From assembly GCF_001422365.1 (NCBI RefSeq), contig NZ_LMMT01000038.1, positions 1 through 64,000 on the forward strand: a stretch of DNA of 64,000 nt, written 5' to 3'. The stretch is from Pseudorhodoferax sp. Leaf265 (lineage in GTDB: Bacteria > Pseudomonadota > Gammaproteobacteria > Burkholderiales > Burkholderiaceae_C). Shown here piece after piece: positions 39,371 to 49,690 of this stretch (its first letter is position 1; every line of letters starts with the position of its first letter). The notes beneath the pieces are model-generated. The model worked only from the letters and a program-made list of their open reading frames with translations, made no database searches and was not told the origin of the DNA. The translations under genes and the position numbers were made by a program.

Positions 39371-39683
39371 GCCACCCAGCCAGAACGGCCGGCATCACTC
39401 TTGCATTCAGCGGCACCGTCTTCCGAATGGAGGTGTCGCGATGAGAACAGGCAGATCTCGCTCTGCATCGCGGACCTGGGACGGCGAGCGCCCCAGGTCT
39501 GGCCCGGGTTCACGTGCTGACGCGTCAGAGGAGCGGCCGCTGGGCGGGCGCTCCGGCGGCGTGCCCCAGCAGACGATTTCCGAACGCTGGGACGTGCTGT
39601 GCACCCATCTGTACCGCTGCCGTTGCGGCCTGGCGCGGAACTGAGGGCGAATCAATGCGGTGCATGGCGCACCGCTCTGGCGC
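39371..39683. other. spacer between two converging catabolic modules
   Basis: These 313 bases separate the GntR gene from the stop of the first Bug gene on the other strand. A 67-residue open frame (39441-39644) is Arg/Ser/Gly-rich without family resemblance, and I do not count it as a gene. No clear T-run terminator was found. Confidence 0.5.
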
Positions 39684-40643
39684 TCACTCCGGCTCGATCC
39701 CGGCGGCCTTCGCCACCTTGCCCCACTTCACCATCTCGCTCGCGATGAAGTTCGCGAACTGCTCGGGCGTGCCGCCCACCGGCTCGACACCGGCCGCCAG
39801 CATGCGTTCGCGTACATCGGGCAGGGCGAGGATGCGCGTGGTTTCGGCGGCGAGCTTGTAGACGGTGGCCTTGGGCGTACCGGCCGGGGCCAGCAGGCCG
39901 CCCCAGGTGCTGGTCTCGTAGCCGGGCAGGCCAGATTGCGCCACCGTCGGCACATCGGGCAATGCGGGCAGGCGCTCGCGCGTGGTCACTGCCAGCGCGC
40001 GCAGCTTGCCACCCTTGATCTGGGCACTGGTCGCCGCCAGCGTGTCGAACATGATCGAGACGCGGCCGCTCATGAGGTCCGGGTGCGCCAGCGTGCTGCC
40101 CTTGTAGGGGATGTGCTGCATCTGCAGGCCGGCCATGCTCTGGAACAGCTCGCCCGAGAAATGCGGCGCGCCGCCGTTGCCGCTGGACGCGAAGCTGAGC
40201 TGCCCCGGGTTCTTCTTGCCGAAGGCGATCACGTCCTGCATGGTCTTGAACGGCGAATCGGGCGCCACCACCAGCACCAACGGCACGGTGTGTGTCTGCA
40301 CCACGGGCTCGAAGCTCTTGACCGTGTCGAACGGCAGCTTCTTGAACATGCTGGGGTTGATGGCGTGGCTGCTGGCCACCAGCGCCAGCACGTGGCCGTC
40401 CGGCGCGGCCTTGGCCACGAAGTCGGTGCCGATCACGCCGGTGGCGCCGGTCTTGTTCTCGATGACGACGGGCTGGCCCCAGGCCTCGGTGAACTTCTGG
40501 CCGATCAGGCGTGCGGCCAGATCGATCGCGCCGCCCGGGGAGGCGGGCACGACGATGGTCATGGGCTTGGTCGGGAAGCTCTGGGCGAAGGCGGGCGCGG
40601 CCAGCATGAGCGTGGCGGCCAGGGCGAATGTTCTGCGTTGCAT
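39684..40643 (-). CDS. Bug-family (TctC-like) periplasmic binding protein
   Basis: A 319-residue extracytoplasmic solute receptor. The signal peptide is MQRRTFALAATLMLAAPAFA. The mature start SFPTKPMTIVVPASPGGAID is the Bug hallmark, and YKGSTLAHPDLMSGRVSIMFD follows. Such proteins bind carboxylates for tripartite tricarboxylate transporters or act as sensors. No TctA/TctB membrane genes are nearby, so its transporter is elsewhere. It is last in the four-gene leftward sugar-acid operon. Confidence 0.93.
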   Translation of the reverse strand: MQRRTFALAATLMLAAPAFAQSFPTKPMTIVVPASPGGAIDLAARLIGQKFTEAWGQPVVIENKTGATGVIGTDFVAKAAPDGHVLALVASSHAINPSMFKKLPFDTVKSFEPVVQTHTVPLVLVVAPDSPFKTMQDVIAFGKKNPGQLSFASSGNGGAPHFSGELFQSMAGLQMQHIPYKGSTLAHPDLMSGRVSIMFDTLAATSAQIKGGKLRALAVTTRERLPALPDVPTVAQSGLPGYETSTWGGLLAPAGTPKATVYKLAAETTRILALPDVRERMLAAGVEPVGGTPEQFANFIASEMVKWGKVAKAAGIEPE

Positions 40644-40670
40644 GTGTCTCCTCCAGGTGGTTGACGACGC

Positions 40671-41381
40671 TCAGCGGCCCTTGGCCTTGCGCCATTCGGC
40701 GAAGTCCGTGCGGCTCTTTTCTTCGGTCGGCGGGTACAGGCCCAGGATGGTGCGGCCTTCCATGACCTTCTCCTGCACGAAGTCCTCGAAGACCGTCATC
40801 TCGGTGGCCTCGGCGGCGATCTCGTCGGCCAGGTGGGCGGGGATCACGACCACGCCGTCACCGTCGCCCACGACCACGTCGCCGGGGAACACGGGCGCGT
40901 CGCCGCAGCCGATGGGGCCGTTGATCTCGATGGCCTCGTGCAGCGTCAGGTTGGTCGGCGCGCTGGGGCGCACGTGGTAGGCCGGCATGGCGTACTGGGC
41001 GATGTCGGGGCTGTCGCGGAAGCCGCCATCGGTGACGACACCGGCCACGCCGCGCTGCATCAGCCGCGCCACCAGGATGCCGCCGGCCGAGGCGGCGCGC
41101 GCGTCCTTGCGGCTGTCGATCACCATCACGGCGCCGGGCGGGCACTCCTCCACGGCCTTGCGCTGCGGATGGTCGCGGTTCTGGAAAACGGCGATGCCGT
41201 TGCGGTCCTCGCGCGCCGGCATGTAGCGCAGCGTGAAGGCCTCGCCGACCATGGTGGGCGCGTCCGGGTTCAGCGGGCGCACGTCCTGGATCATCTGGTT
41301 GCGCAGGCCACGCTTGAACAGCGCGGTGCACAGGGTGGCGGTGCTGACCTTCTTCAGCAGGTCGCGGGTCTCGGGTTTCAT
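40671..41381 (-). CDS. RraA-like protein, probable oxo-acid aldolase/decarboxylase
   Basis: A 236-residue protein of the RraA/HMG-aldolase family. The segments STATLCTALFKRGLRNQMIQ, GAVMVIDSR and GGILVARLMQRGVAGVVTDGGFRD carry the conserved Gly/Arg-Asp residues that hold the metal and substrate in 4-hydroxy-4-methyl-2-oxoglutarate aldolases. Its place after a sugar-acid dehydratase suggests it cleaves or decarboxylates the resulting 2-oxo-3-deoxy acid, rather than regulating RNase E. ATG 41381 gives MKPETRDLL. Confidence 0.88.
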   Translation of the reverse strand: MKPETRDLLKKVSTATLCTALFKRGLRNQMIQDVRPLNPDAPTMVGEAFTLRYMPAREDRNGIAVFQNRDHPQRKAVEECPPGAVMVIDSRKDARAASAGGILVARLMQRGVAGVVTDGGFRDSPDIAQYAMPAYHVRPSAPTNLTLHEAIEINGPIGCGDAPVFPGDVVVGDGDGVVVIPAHLADEIAAEATEMTVFEDFVQEKVMEGRTILGLYPPTEEKSRTDFAEWRKAKGR

Positions 41382-41398
41382 GCGGTCGGTCTCCAGGT

Positions 41399-43129
41399 TC
41401 AAAAGATGTCGGGTTCCGGCACGGGCTTGCCGAAGGTGGTCTCGAGGAAATCGAAGTCGCAGCCCTCGTTGGCCTGCTTGATGTGGCGGCCGAACATCCA
41501 GCCGTAGCCGCGCTCGTAGCGGGGCGGCGGGGCTGTCCAGGCTGCACGGCGTGCGGCCATCTCCTCGTCGGAGATTTCGAGATGGATGCTGCGCGCAGGC
41601 ACGTCCACCGTGATGCGGTCGCCGGTCTTGACCAGCGCCAGCGGGCCGCCGATGGCCGCCTCGGGCGAGCAGTGCAGCAGGCAACCGCCATAGCTGGTGC
41701 CGCTCATGCGCGCATCGGACAGGCGCAGCATGTCCTTCACGCCCTGCTTCAAGAGCTTGGTCGGGATCGGCAGCATGCCCCACTCGGGCATGCCGGCGCC
41801 CAGGGGGCCGGCGTTGCGCAGCACCAGGACGTCGTCGCCCGTCACGTCCAGGTCCGGGTCGTCCACGGCCTTCTTGAGGCTGGGGTAGTCGTCGAACACG
41901 AGCGCGCGGCCGGTGTGGCGCAAGAGGTGCGGCGCGACCGCGCTGGGCTTGATGACCACGCCGTCGGGCGCGAGGTTGCCGCGCAGCACGGCCAGCGCAC
42001 CTTCGGCATAGATCGGCTTGTCCAGCGGGCGGATCACGTCGTCGTTGTAGACCTCGGCGCCTGCGATGTTCTCGCCGATGGTCTTGCCGTTGACGGTCAG
42101 CGCCTCCGTTTTCAGGTGCGGACGGATGCGCTCCAGCATCGCGCGCAGGCCGCCGGCGTAGAAGAAGTCCTCCATCAGGTAGGCGTCGCCGCTGGGCCGG
42201 ATGTTGGCGATGACCTGCACGCGGCGGCTGAAGGCGTCGAAGTCCGAGAGGCTCACGGGGTGTCCTGCCCGCCGCGACATGGCGATCAAATGGATGATGG
42301 CGTTGGTCGAGCAGCCCATGGCCATGGCGCAGGCGATGCCGTTCTCGAAGTTGGCGCGCGTGAGCATCTTGGCGGGCGTGAGGTCGTCCCAGACCATGTC
42401 GACGATGCGGCGGCCGCATTCGGCGCTCATGCGCACATGGTTGGCATCAGCGGCCGGAATGCTGGAGGCGCCCGGCAACGTGAAGCCGATGGATTCGGCG
42501 ATGCCCATCATGGTGGCTGCCGTGCCCATGGTCATGCAGGTGCCGTGGCTGCGCGCGATGCCAGCCTCCATCTCGAACCAGGCCTGGTCCGAGAGGCGGC
42601 CGGCGCGGCGCTCGTCCCAGTACTTGAAGGCGTCCGAGCCCGAGCCCAGCACCTGGCCCTTCCAGTTGCCGCGCAGCATGGGGCCGGCCGGCAGGTAGAT
42701 GAAAGGAATGCCCATGGACAGCGCGCCCATGGTCAGGCCCGGCGTGGTCTTGTCGCAGCCGCCCATCAGCACGGCGCCGTCCACCGGGTGGCTGCGCAGC
42801 AGCTCCTCGGTCTCCATCGCGAGGAAGTTGCGGTAGAGCATGGTCGTGGGCTTGACCATGCTTTCCGACAGGCTGATGGCGGGCAGTTCCAGCGGGAAGC
42901 CACCGGCCTGGAACACGCCGCGCTTGACGTCCTCCACACGCTGCTTGAAGTGCGTGTGGCACTGGTTGGCATCGCTCCAGGTGTTGACGATGGCGATGAT
43001 GGGCTTGCCCTTCCAGTCCTCGTGGCCATAGCCCATCTGCAGCACGCGCGAGCGGTGGCCGAAGGAGCGGAAGTCGTCGGGGGCGAACCAGCGCGCGCTG
43101 CGCAGGTCGTCGTAGGTGCGTTGTGTCAT
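41399..43129 (-). CDS. IlvD/Edd-family sugar-acid dehydratase, L-arabinonate-dehydratase-like
   Basis: An Fe-S dehydratase of 576 residues that removes water from an aldonate to give a 2-oxo-3-deoxy acid. The cluster cysteines are visible in DANQCHTHF, MGGCDKTTPG and SHGTCMTMGTA. The opening SARWFAPDDFRSFGHRSR and the order of motifs are those of L-arabinonate/pentonate dehydratases rather than IlvD. It reads GCSTNAIIH where many relatives have GGSTN. It lies 17 bases before the RraA-like gene. The substrate is probably a pentonate or hexonate. Confidence 0.9.
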   Translation of the reverse strand: MTQRTYDDLRSARWFAPDDFRSFGHRSRVLQMGYGHEDWKGKPIIAIVNTWSDANQCHTHFKQRVEDVKRGVFQAGGFPLELPAISLSESMVKPTTMLYRNFLAMETEELLRSHPVDGAVLMGGCDKTTPGLTMGALSMGIPFIYLPAGPMLRGNWKGQVLGSGSDAFKYWDERRAGRLSDQAWFEMEAGIARSHGTCMTMGTAATMMGIAESIGFTLPGASSIPAADANHVRMSAECGRRIVDMVWDDLTPAKMLTRANFENGIACAMAMGCSTNAIIHLIAMSRRAGHPVSLSDFDAFSRRVQVIANIRPSGDAYLMEDFFYAGGLRAMLERIRPHLKTEALTVNGKTIGENIAGAEVYNDDVIRPLDKPIYAEGALAVLRGNLAPDGVVIKPSAVAPHLLRHTGRALVFDDYPSLKKAVDDPDLDVTGDDVLVLRNAGPLGAGMPEWGMLPIPTKLLKQGVKDMLRLSDARMSGTSYGGCLLHCSPEAAIGGPLALVKTGDRITVDVPARSIHLEISDEEMAARRAAWTAPPPRYERGYGWMFGRHIKQANEGCDFDFLETTFGKPVPEPDIF

Positions 43130-43151
43130 CGTGGATGGGTGTGGAGGAGGG

Positions 43152-44129
43152 CTATTCCGCCTTGATGCCGGCGGCCTTGATCACTTTCGCCCATTTCTCG
43201 ACTTCGGCCTTCTGGTAGTCACCGAGCTGGGCCGGGGTCATGTCCGAGGGCAGCATGCCGAAGCCCTTGAGCCGGGCCTGCACCTCGGGCGTGGCGATGA
43301 TCTTCATGATCTCGGCATGCAGCCGGTCGACGATGGCCTTGGGCGTGCCGGCGGGGGCGAACACCGCCTGCCACGAACCCATGTCGAAGCCCTTCTGGCC
43401 GGCTTCGGCGATGGTGGGCACGTCGGGCAGCGATTCGAGCCGCTTGGCGCTGCTGACCGCGATGGGCCGCAGCTTGCCGGACTGGATGTGCGGGCCCACG
43501 ATCAGCGTGGTGTCGAACATCATGTCCACCTGGCCGCCGACCAGGTCCTGCACGGCCGGCCCGCTGCCTTTGTAGGGCACGTGCGTGAACGCCACGCCCG
43601 ACTGGTAGCTCAAGAGGGCCAGCGCCATGTGCGGCGAGGTGCCGTTGCCCGGCGAGGCCGAGGACAGGCCACCTGTCTTGGCGCGGCTGGCAGCCAGCAC
43701 GTCGTTCAGGGTCTTGTACGGGCTGCTTGCGTTCACGACGAGCACCAGCGGCCCGGAACCGAGCATGGCGACCGGCGCGAAGGACTTGACCGGGTCGTAG
43801 TCGAGCTTGGCGTACAGGCTGCCGTTGATGGAGTGCGAGCTGATGGTGCCGCCCAGGATGGTGTAGCCGTCCGGCGTAGCGCGCGCTGCGATGGCCGAGC
43901 CCACGCTGCCGCCCGCGCCGCCTTTGTTGTCGATGACCACGGGCGTGCCCAGCGCCGTCGACAGCGCCGGTGCGATCACCCGGGCCAGCGTGTCGGTGTT
44001 GCCCCCGGGCGGGAACGGGACGATGTAGGTGATCGCCTTGCCGGTGGGCCAACTGCCCTGGGCCAGCGCTGGCAGTGCCGCGGTCGCCATGGTGGAAAGC
44101 GCGCCCTGGATCATCGTGCGACGTTGCAT
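43152..44129 (-). CDS. Bug-family (TctC-like) periplasmic binding protein
   Basis: A 325-residue receptor, first gene of the sugar-acid operon. The signal peptide MQRRTMIQGALSTMATAALP ends at ALAQ. The mature protein begins with SWPTGKAITYIVPFPPGGNT and contains PYKGSGPAVQDLVGGQVDMM. I chose ATG 44129, six bases after AGGAG; two upstream Met codons would overlap that site. It faces the GntR gene across a short spacer with a palindrome. It probably recognises the acid degraded by the downstream enzymes. Confidence 0.93.
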   Translation of the reverse strand: MQRRTMIQGALSTMATAALPALAQGSWPTGKAITYIVPFPPGGNTDTLARVIAPALSTALGTPVVIDNKGGAGGSVGSAIAARATPDGYTILGGTISSHSINGSLYAKLDYDPVKSFAPVAMLGSGPLVLVVNASSPYKTLNDVLAASRAKTGGLSSASPGNGTSPHMALALLSYQSGVAFTHVPYKGSGPAVQDLVGGQVDMMFDTTLIVGPHIQSGKLRPIAVSSAKRLESLPDVPTIAEAGQKGFDMGSWQAVFAPAGTPKAIVDRLHAEIMKIIATPEVQARLKGFGMLPSDMTPAQLGDYQKAEVEKWAKVIKAAGIKAE

Positions 44130-44181
44130 GTGCATCTCCTTTGTCTCGGTTCGACGGGTCTTGTTGGCGCGGGATTGAAAC

Positions 44182-44195
44182 ACTAATATATTAGT
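44182..44195. promoter_or_regulatory. palindromic operator for the GntR regulator
   Basis: ACTAATATATTAGT is a perfect 14-base palindrome in the 89-base spacer between the divergent Bug gene and the GntR gene. FCD-type GntR proteins bind such short AT-rich dyads. It is well placed to control both directions. Confidence 0.7.
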
Positions 44196-44218
44196 ACGTC
44201 AATGCAGAATCGCCCGCA

Positions 44219-44914
44219 ATGAATGCCCTCCCGAAGATCCGCCTGGACCGCACGCGCCTGGCCGCGCCGCAGGTGCTGGAGCGGCTGCGTGAGGCGGTCC
44301 TGGCGCTGGAACTGGTTCCCGGCACGGTGTTGGCGCGCCAGGCCCTGGCCGAGCAGTTCGGCGTGAGCCAGACGCCCGTGCGCGAGGCGCTGCTTCGGCT
44401 GGCGGAAGAGGGCCTGGTCGACGTGTTTCCCCAGCACGCCACGCTGGTCAGCCGCATCGACCTGCGCGCTGCGCGGCAAGCGCATTTCCTGCGGCGCTCG
44501 ATCGAGTTGGAACTCGTGCGCGAGCTGGCGGTGCGCCGGCCCGAGGGCCTGGTCGAAGCCTTGAGCCGCCAGATCGCCTTGCAGCAGGCGCTGGCCGAGG
44601 CTCAGCAGTACGGCGAATTCGTCGCCGCAGACCGCCAGTTCCACCAGCTGTTGTATGCGGCGGCGGACATGGCGGCGCTGGTCGAGTTGGTCGGCCGGGT
44701 CTCGGGCCATGTGGACCGGCTGCGCCGCCTGCATCTGCCGACGGCCGGCAAGACCGCCTCCATCCTGCGCGACCACCGCGCCATCGTGGAGGCCATCGCG
44801 GCTGGCGACGCGGCAGCCGCGCAGGAGGCGCTGCGCGCACACCTGTCGGGCACGCTGTCGGCCATCGAGGAAATCCGGGAGCAGTTTCCGGACTATGTGG
44901 TCGAGCCCGACTAG
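44219..44914 (+). CDS. GntR-family regulator (FCD type) of the sugar-acid operon
   Basis: A 231-residue regulator. The winged helix contains VLARQALAEQFGVSQTPVRE, then ALLRLAEEGLVDVFPQHATL; the FCD domain follows, with FLRRSIELELVRELA and a late HRAIVEAIAAGDAAAAQEAL. It is divergent from the four-gene operon and separated from it by the palindrome at 44182-44195, the standard arrangement for a local repressor relieved by the pathway substrate. Downstream, the SAH riboswitch of metH begins only about 15 bases after its stop. Confidence 0.92.
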   Translation: MNALPKIRLDRTRLAAPQVLERLREAVLALELVPGTVLARQALAEQFGVSQTPVREALLRLAEEGLVDVFPQHATLVSRIDLRAARQAHFLRRSIELELVRELAVRRPEGLVEALSRQIALQQALAEAQQYGEFVAADRQFHQLLYAAADMAALVELVGRVSGHVDRLRRLHLPTAGKTASILRDHRAIVEAIAAGDAAAAQEALRAHLSGTLSAIEEIREQFPDYVVEPD

Positions 44915-44928
44915 ATAGAATCCGCGCC

Positions 44929-45010
44929 TTCCCAAGGAGCGTTGCAGCGGGCTGATTCATCGGCGCCCGTCAGGCTTGGGACCGCGCATCCGCAACGACG
45001 CTCACCTGTT
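44929..45010 (+). promoter_or_regulatory. SAH riboswitch upstream of metH
   Basis: The conserved core is present: AAGGAGCGTTGCAGCGG, then GTCAGGCTTGGG, then CGCAACGACGCTCACC. P1 forms between CCCAAG (44931-44936) and CTTGGG (44975-44980). The pseudoknot/P2 strands are GAGCGTTG (44937-44944) and CAACGACGCTC (44993-45003). This class binds S-adenosylhomocysteine and turns on genes that recycle it. It ends 27 bases before the metH ATG, so it probably controls ribosome access or transcription of that gene. Confidence 0.93.
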
Positions 45011-45036
45011 CCTTGACCGGATGCCCAGGTGAGACC

Positions 45037-47808
<2,772 letters not shown>

Positions 47809-47931
47809 GCGTCGCGGCCGGACCGCTGCGAGGTTTTACGGTGCCTTACAAAAGAGACACCGGACGACAACGCCGCTTGCATAGCCTTGGCATCCATGGA
47901 GCGCGCCTGCGCTCCGCTTCGAGGAGTGCCC

Positions 47932-48588
47932 ATGCAAGAACACCAAACGTCCCCTTCGATTCCCGCCCGTTCGGGCAACAAGCCGCTGTGGATTGCCGTC
48001 GGCGCGCTCGCCGTGGCTGTCGCCGGGCTGGGCGGCACCCTGCTGGGCACGCAACTGCCCCGCGGTGCTGCGGAACCGCCGGTCAGCCAGGCCGCGGGCC
48101 TGGTGCCCTTTGACAGTGCGCCCGCGGCAACGCCCAAGCCCGCAACCCAGAGCGCACCGACGTCACCGGCGGAGCCCCGCGTCGCGCCCGCGGTGGTCCG
48201 CGCGCCGGCTGCCGCCACCGCACCCGTAGCGCGCTGCGACAGCTGCGGCACCGTCGTTTCCGTCACCGCCTTGCAGCGCGCAGGCCAGGGCAGCGGCGTG
48301 GGCGCCGTGGCGGGTGGCGTGGTCGGCGGTGTGCTGGGCAACCAGGTCGGCGGCGGCAGCGGCCGCGCCGTGGCCACGGTGCTGGGCGCGGTGGGCGGCG
48401 GCTGGGCCGGCAACGAGGTCGAAAAGCGCGTGCGCCAGACCACCCATTACGCGGTACGCGTCCGCATGGACGACGGCAGCGTGCGTACCGTGGAGCAGGC
48501 CGAGGCCGTGGCCGTGGGCAGCCCCGTGCTGGTGCAGAACGGCACTGCGCGGGCGCGCGGCCATGCCACGGCCTGGAACGGTTCGTAG
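47932..48588 (+). CDS. glycine-zipper envelope protein
   Basis: A 218-residue protein with one N-terminal membrane anchor (about 18-40), a Pro/Ala-rich linker, and a glycine-zipper 2TM motif of the Rickettsia 17-kDa antigen type (GVGAVAGGVVGGVLGNQVGG and following, about 125-160). The C-terminus is a small soluble domain with VRVRMDDGSVRTVEQ. A single CDSC motif precedes the zipper. ATG 47932 has GAGGAG eight bases upstream. It probably sits in the envelope; the function of the family is unknown. Confidence 0.87.
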   Translation: MQEHQTSPSIPARSGNKPLWIAVGALAVAVAGLGGTLLGTQLPRGAAEPPVSQAAGLVPFDSAPAATPKPATQSAPTSPAEPRVAPAVVRAPAAATAPVARCDSCGTVVSVTALQRAGQGSGVGAVAGGVVGGVLGNQVGGGSGRAVATVLGAVGGGWAGNEVEKRVRQTTHYAVRVRMDDGSVRTVEQAEAVAVGSPVLVQNGTARARGHATAWNGS

Positions 48589-48618
48589 CGCGCGACCCCG
48601 CCAGTCGTTGCAATAAAC

Positions 48619-48652
48619 AAGGCCGGGCGCCCATGGCGCCCGGCCTTTTTTT
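48619..48652 (+). terminator. strong Rho-independent terminator
   Basis: AAGGCCGGGCGCC and GGCGCCCGGCCTT form a near-perfect stem around ATG/CAT bases, followed by seven T. It stands 30 bases after the glycine-zipper gene. Confidence 0.95.
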
Positions 48653-48873
48653 CTACTTCGGAACTGGAGAAGCAGCCAGTTGCGGTCGGCGCCCGCCAGA
48701 ACAAAGTCCGGCGAAGTAACAAAAGTGGAACAAAAAATAGTTCAGATCGAGGGGAAGTCAAGGGAACTAATCACGTTCTCTGACATTTTGTAGCGGTGTT
48801 GGCCTACAAAAGCCACTAGCATCCGCCTACACCCGTTGAGCACGCCGTGCAACGCCCAGATCACATAAAAGTC

Positions 48874-49683
48874 ATGAAAACTTTTGAAACCTCGCCCGCC
48901 AGTGAGCGGTTTGGGCAATATTTCCGCATTGCACCAGCATTAGACGCCGCGGCGAGAGACGAAGTGTATTTTGTGCGCCACGACGTGTACGCGCGGGAAC
49001 TGGGTTTCGAGCCGGTGCGCGCAGAACAGCGGGAGATGGATGGCTACGACAGGCATGCGCTGCACTGCATTGTCCGGACCAATGACGACAATGTGCGCCC
49101 TGTCGGCTGTGCCCGGGTGGTGCTGACGGATCCGCAGGACCGGCACGCCCCACTGCCGTTCGAACGATCCTGCCGCGCCACGCTAGACCGCCGCATCATC
49201 GATCCGGCGGCGTTGCCGCGCGAACGCATCGCCGAGGTGTCGCGGCTGGCCGTGATGGGCGAGTTCCGCCGCCGCCGTGGCGAACTCCACCGTCCGGTGG
49301 CCTTGTCCGCCCGTGACAGTTCGAGCGAGCCCGCGGCGCGCTTCCCCAATATTCCGGTGAGCCTGTATTTCGGCGCTGTGGCGCTGGCCCAGCGCGCTGG
49401 CGTCGAATACCTGTTCACGCTGACGGAACCGCGCCTGGCCAAGCATTTCGCACGCGGCGGCGTGCAGATCGAAACCGTCGGCGCTCCCATCGAGCACCGC
49501 GGCATGCGCATCCCCTCGCTGATGCGCGTGTCGCAGGTCTACAGCAGCCTGCGCGCCATGGTGCGCCCGATCTGGCACGAGGTGCATGCCCAGATGGACA
49601 CCTGCTACCTGGTGCACGAGGCCATGGTCCACCAGGGCTTGGCCGAGGCGCCGGTCACGCAGGGCGCGCCGCTGAGCGCCTGA
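48874..49683 (+). CDS. PEP-CTERM/exosortase-associated N-acyltransferase
   Basis: A 269-residue protein of the GNAT/LuxI-like group annotated as PEP-CTERM/exosortase system-associated acyltransferase, related to the N-acyl amino acid synthase FeeM. The features are YFVRHDVYARELGFEP near the N-terminus, CARVVL, the Glu-rich strand IAEVSRLAVMGEFRRRRGE and YFGAVALAQRAGVEYLFTLTE. It probably moves a fatty acyl chain from ACP to an amino acid or amine. ATG 48874 is chosen; GTG 48847 is possible. No exosortase or PEP-CTERM gene is in the window, so it is an orphan here. Confidence 0.8.
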   Translation: MKTFETSPASERFGQYFRIAPALDAAARDEVYFVRHDVYARELGFEPVRAEQREMDGYDRHALHCIVRTNDDNVRPVGCARVVLTDPQDRHAPLPFERSCRATLDRRIIDPAALPRERIAEVSRLAVMGEFRRRRGELHRPVALSARDSSSEPAARFPNIPVSLYFGAVALAQRAGVEYLFTLTEPRLAKHFARGGVQIETVGAPIEHRGMRIPSLMRVSQVYSSLRAMVRPIWHEVHAQMDTCYLVHEAMVHQGLAEAPVTQGAPLSA

Positions 49684-49690
49684 GCGCGGA

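Noticed and set aside
39441-39644. 67-residue frame in the spacer after the first GntR gene
   Set aside because: Composition is random-looking (Arg/Ser/Gly), with no good ribosome site and no neighbour logic.
40671-41381. Calling the RraA-like protein a regulator of RNase E
   Set aside because: Operon context and family knowledge favour an aldolase/decarboxylase role for this branch.
41399-43129. Calling the dehydratase ilvD
   Set aside because: Its N-terminal region and motif order fit sugar-acid dehydratases, and it lies in a sugar-acid context, not with branched-chain genes.
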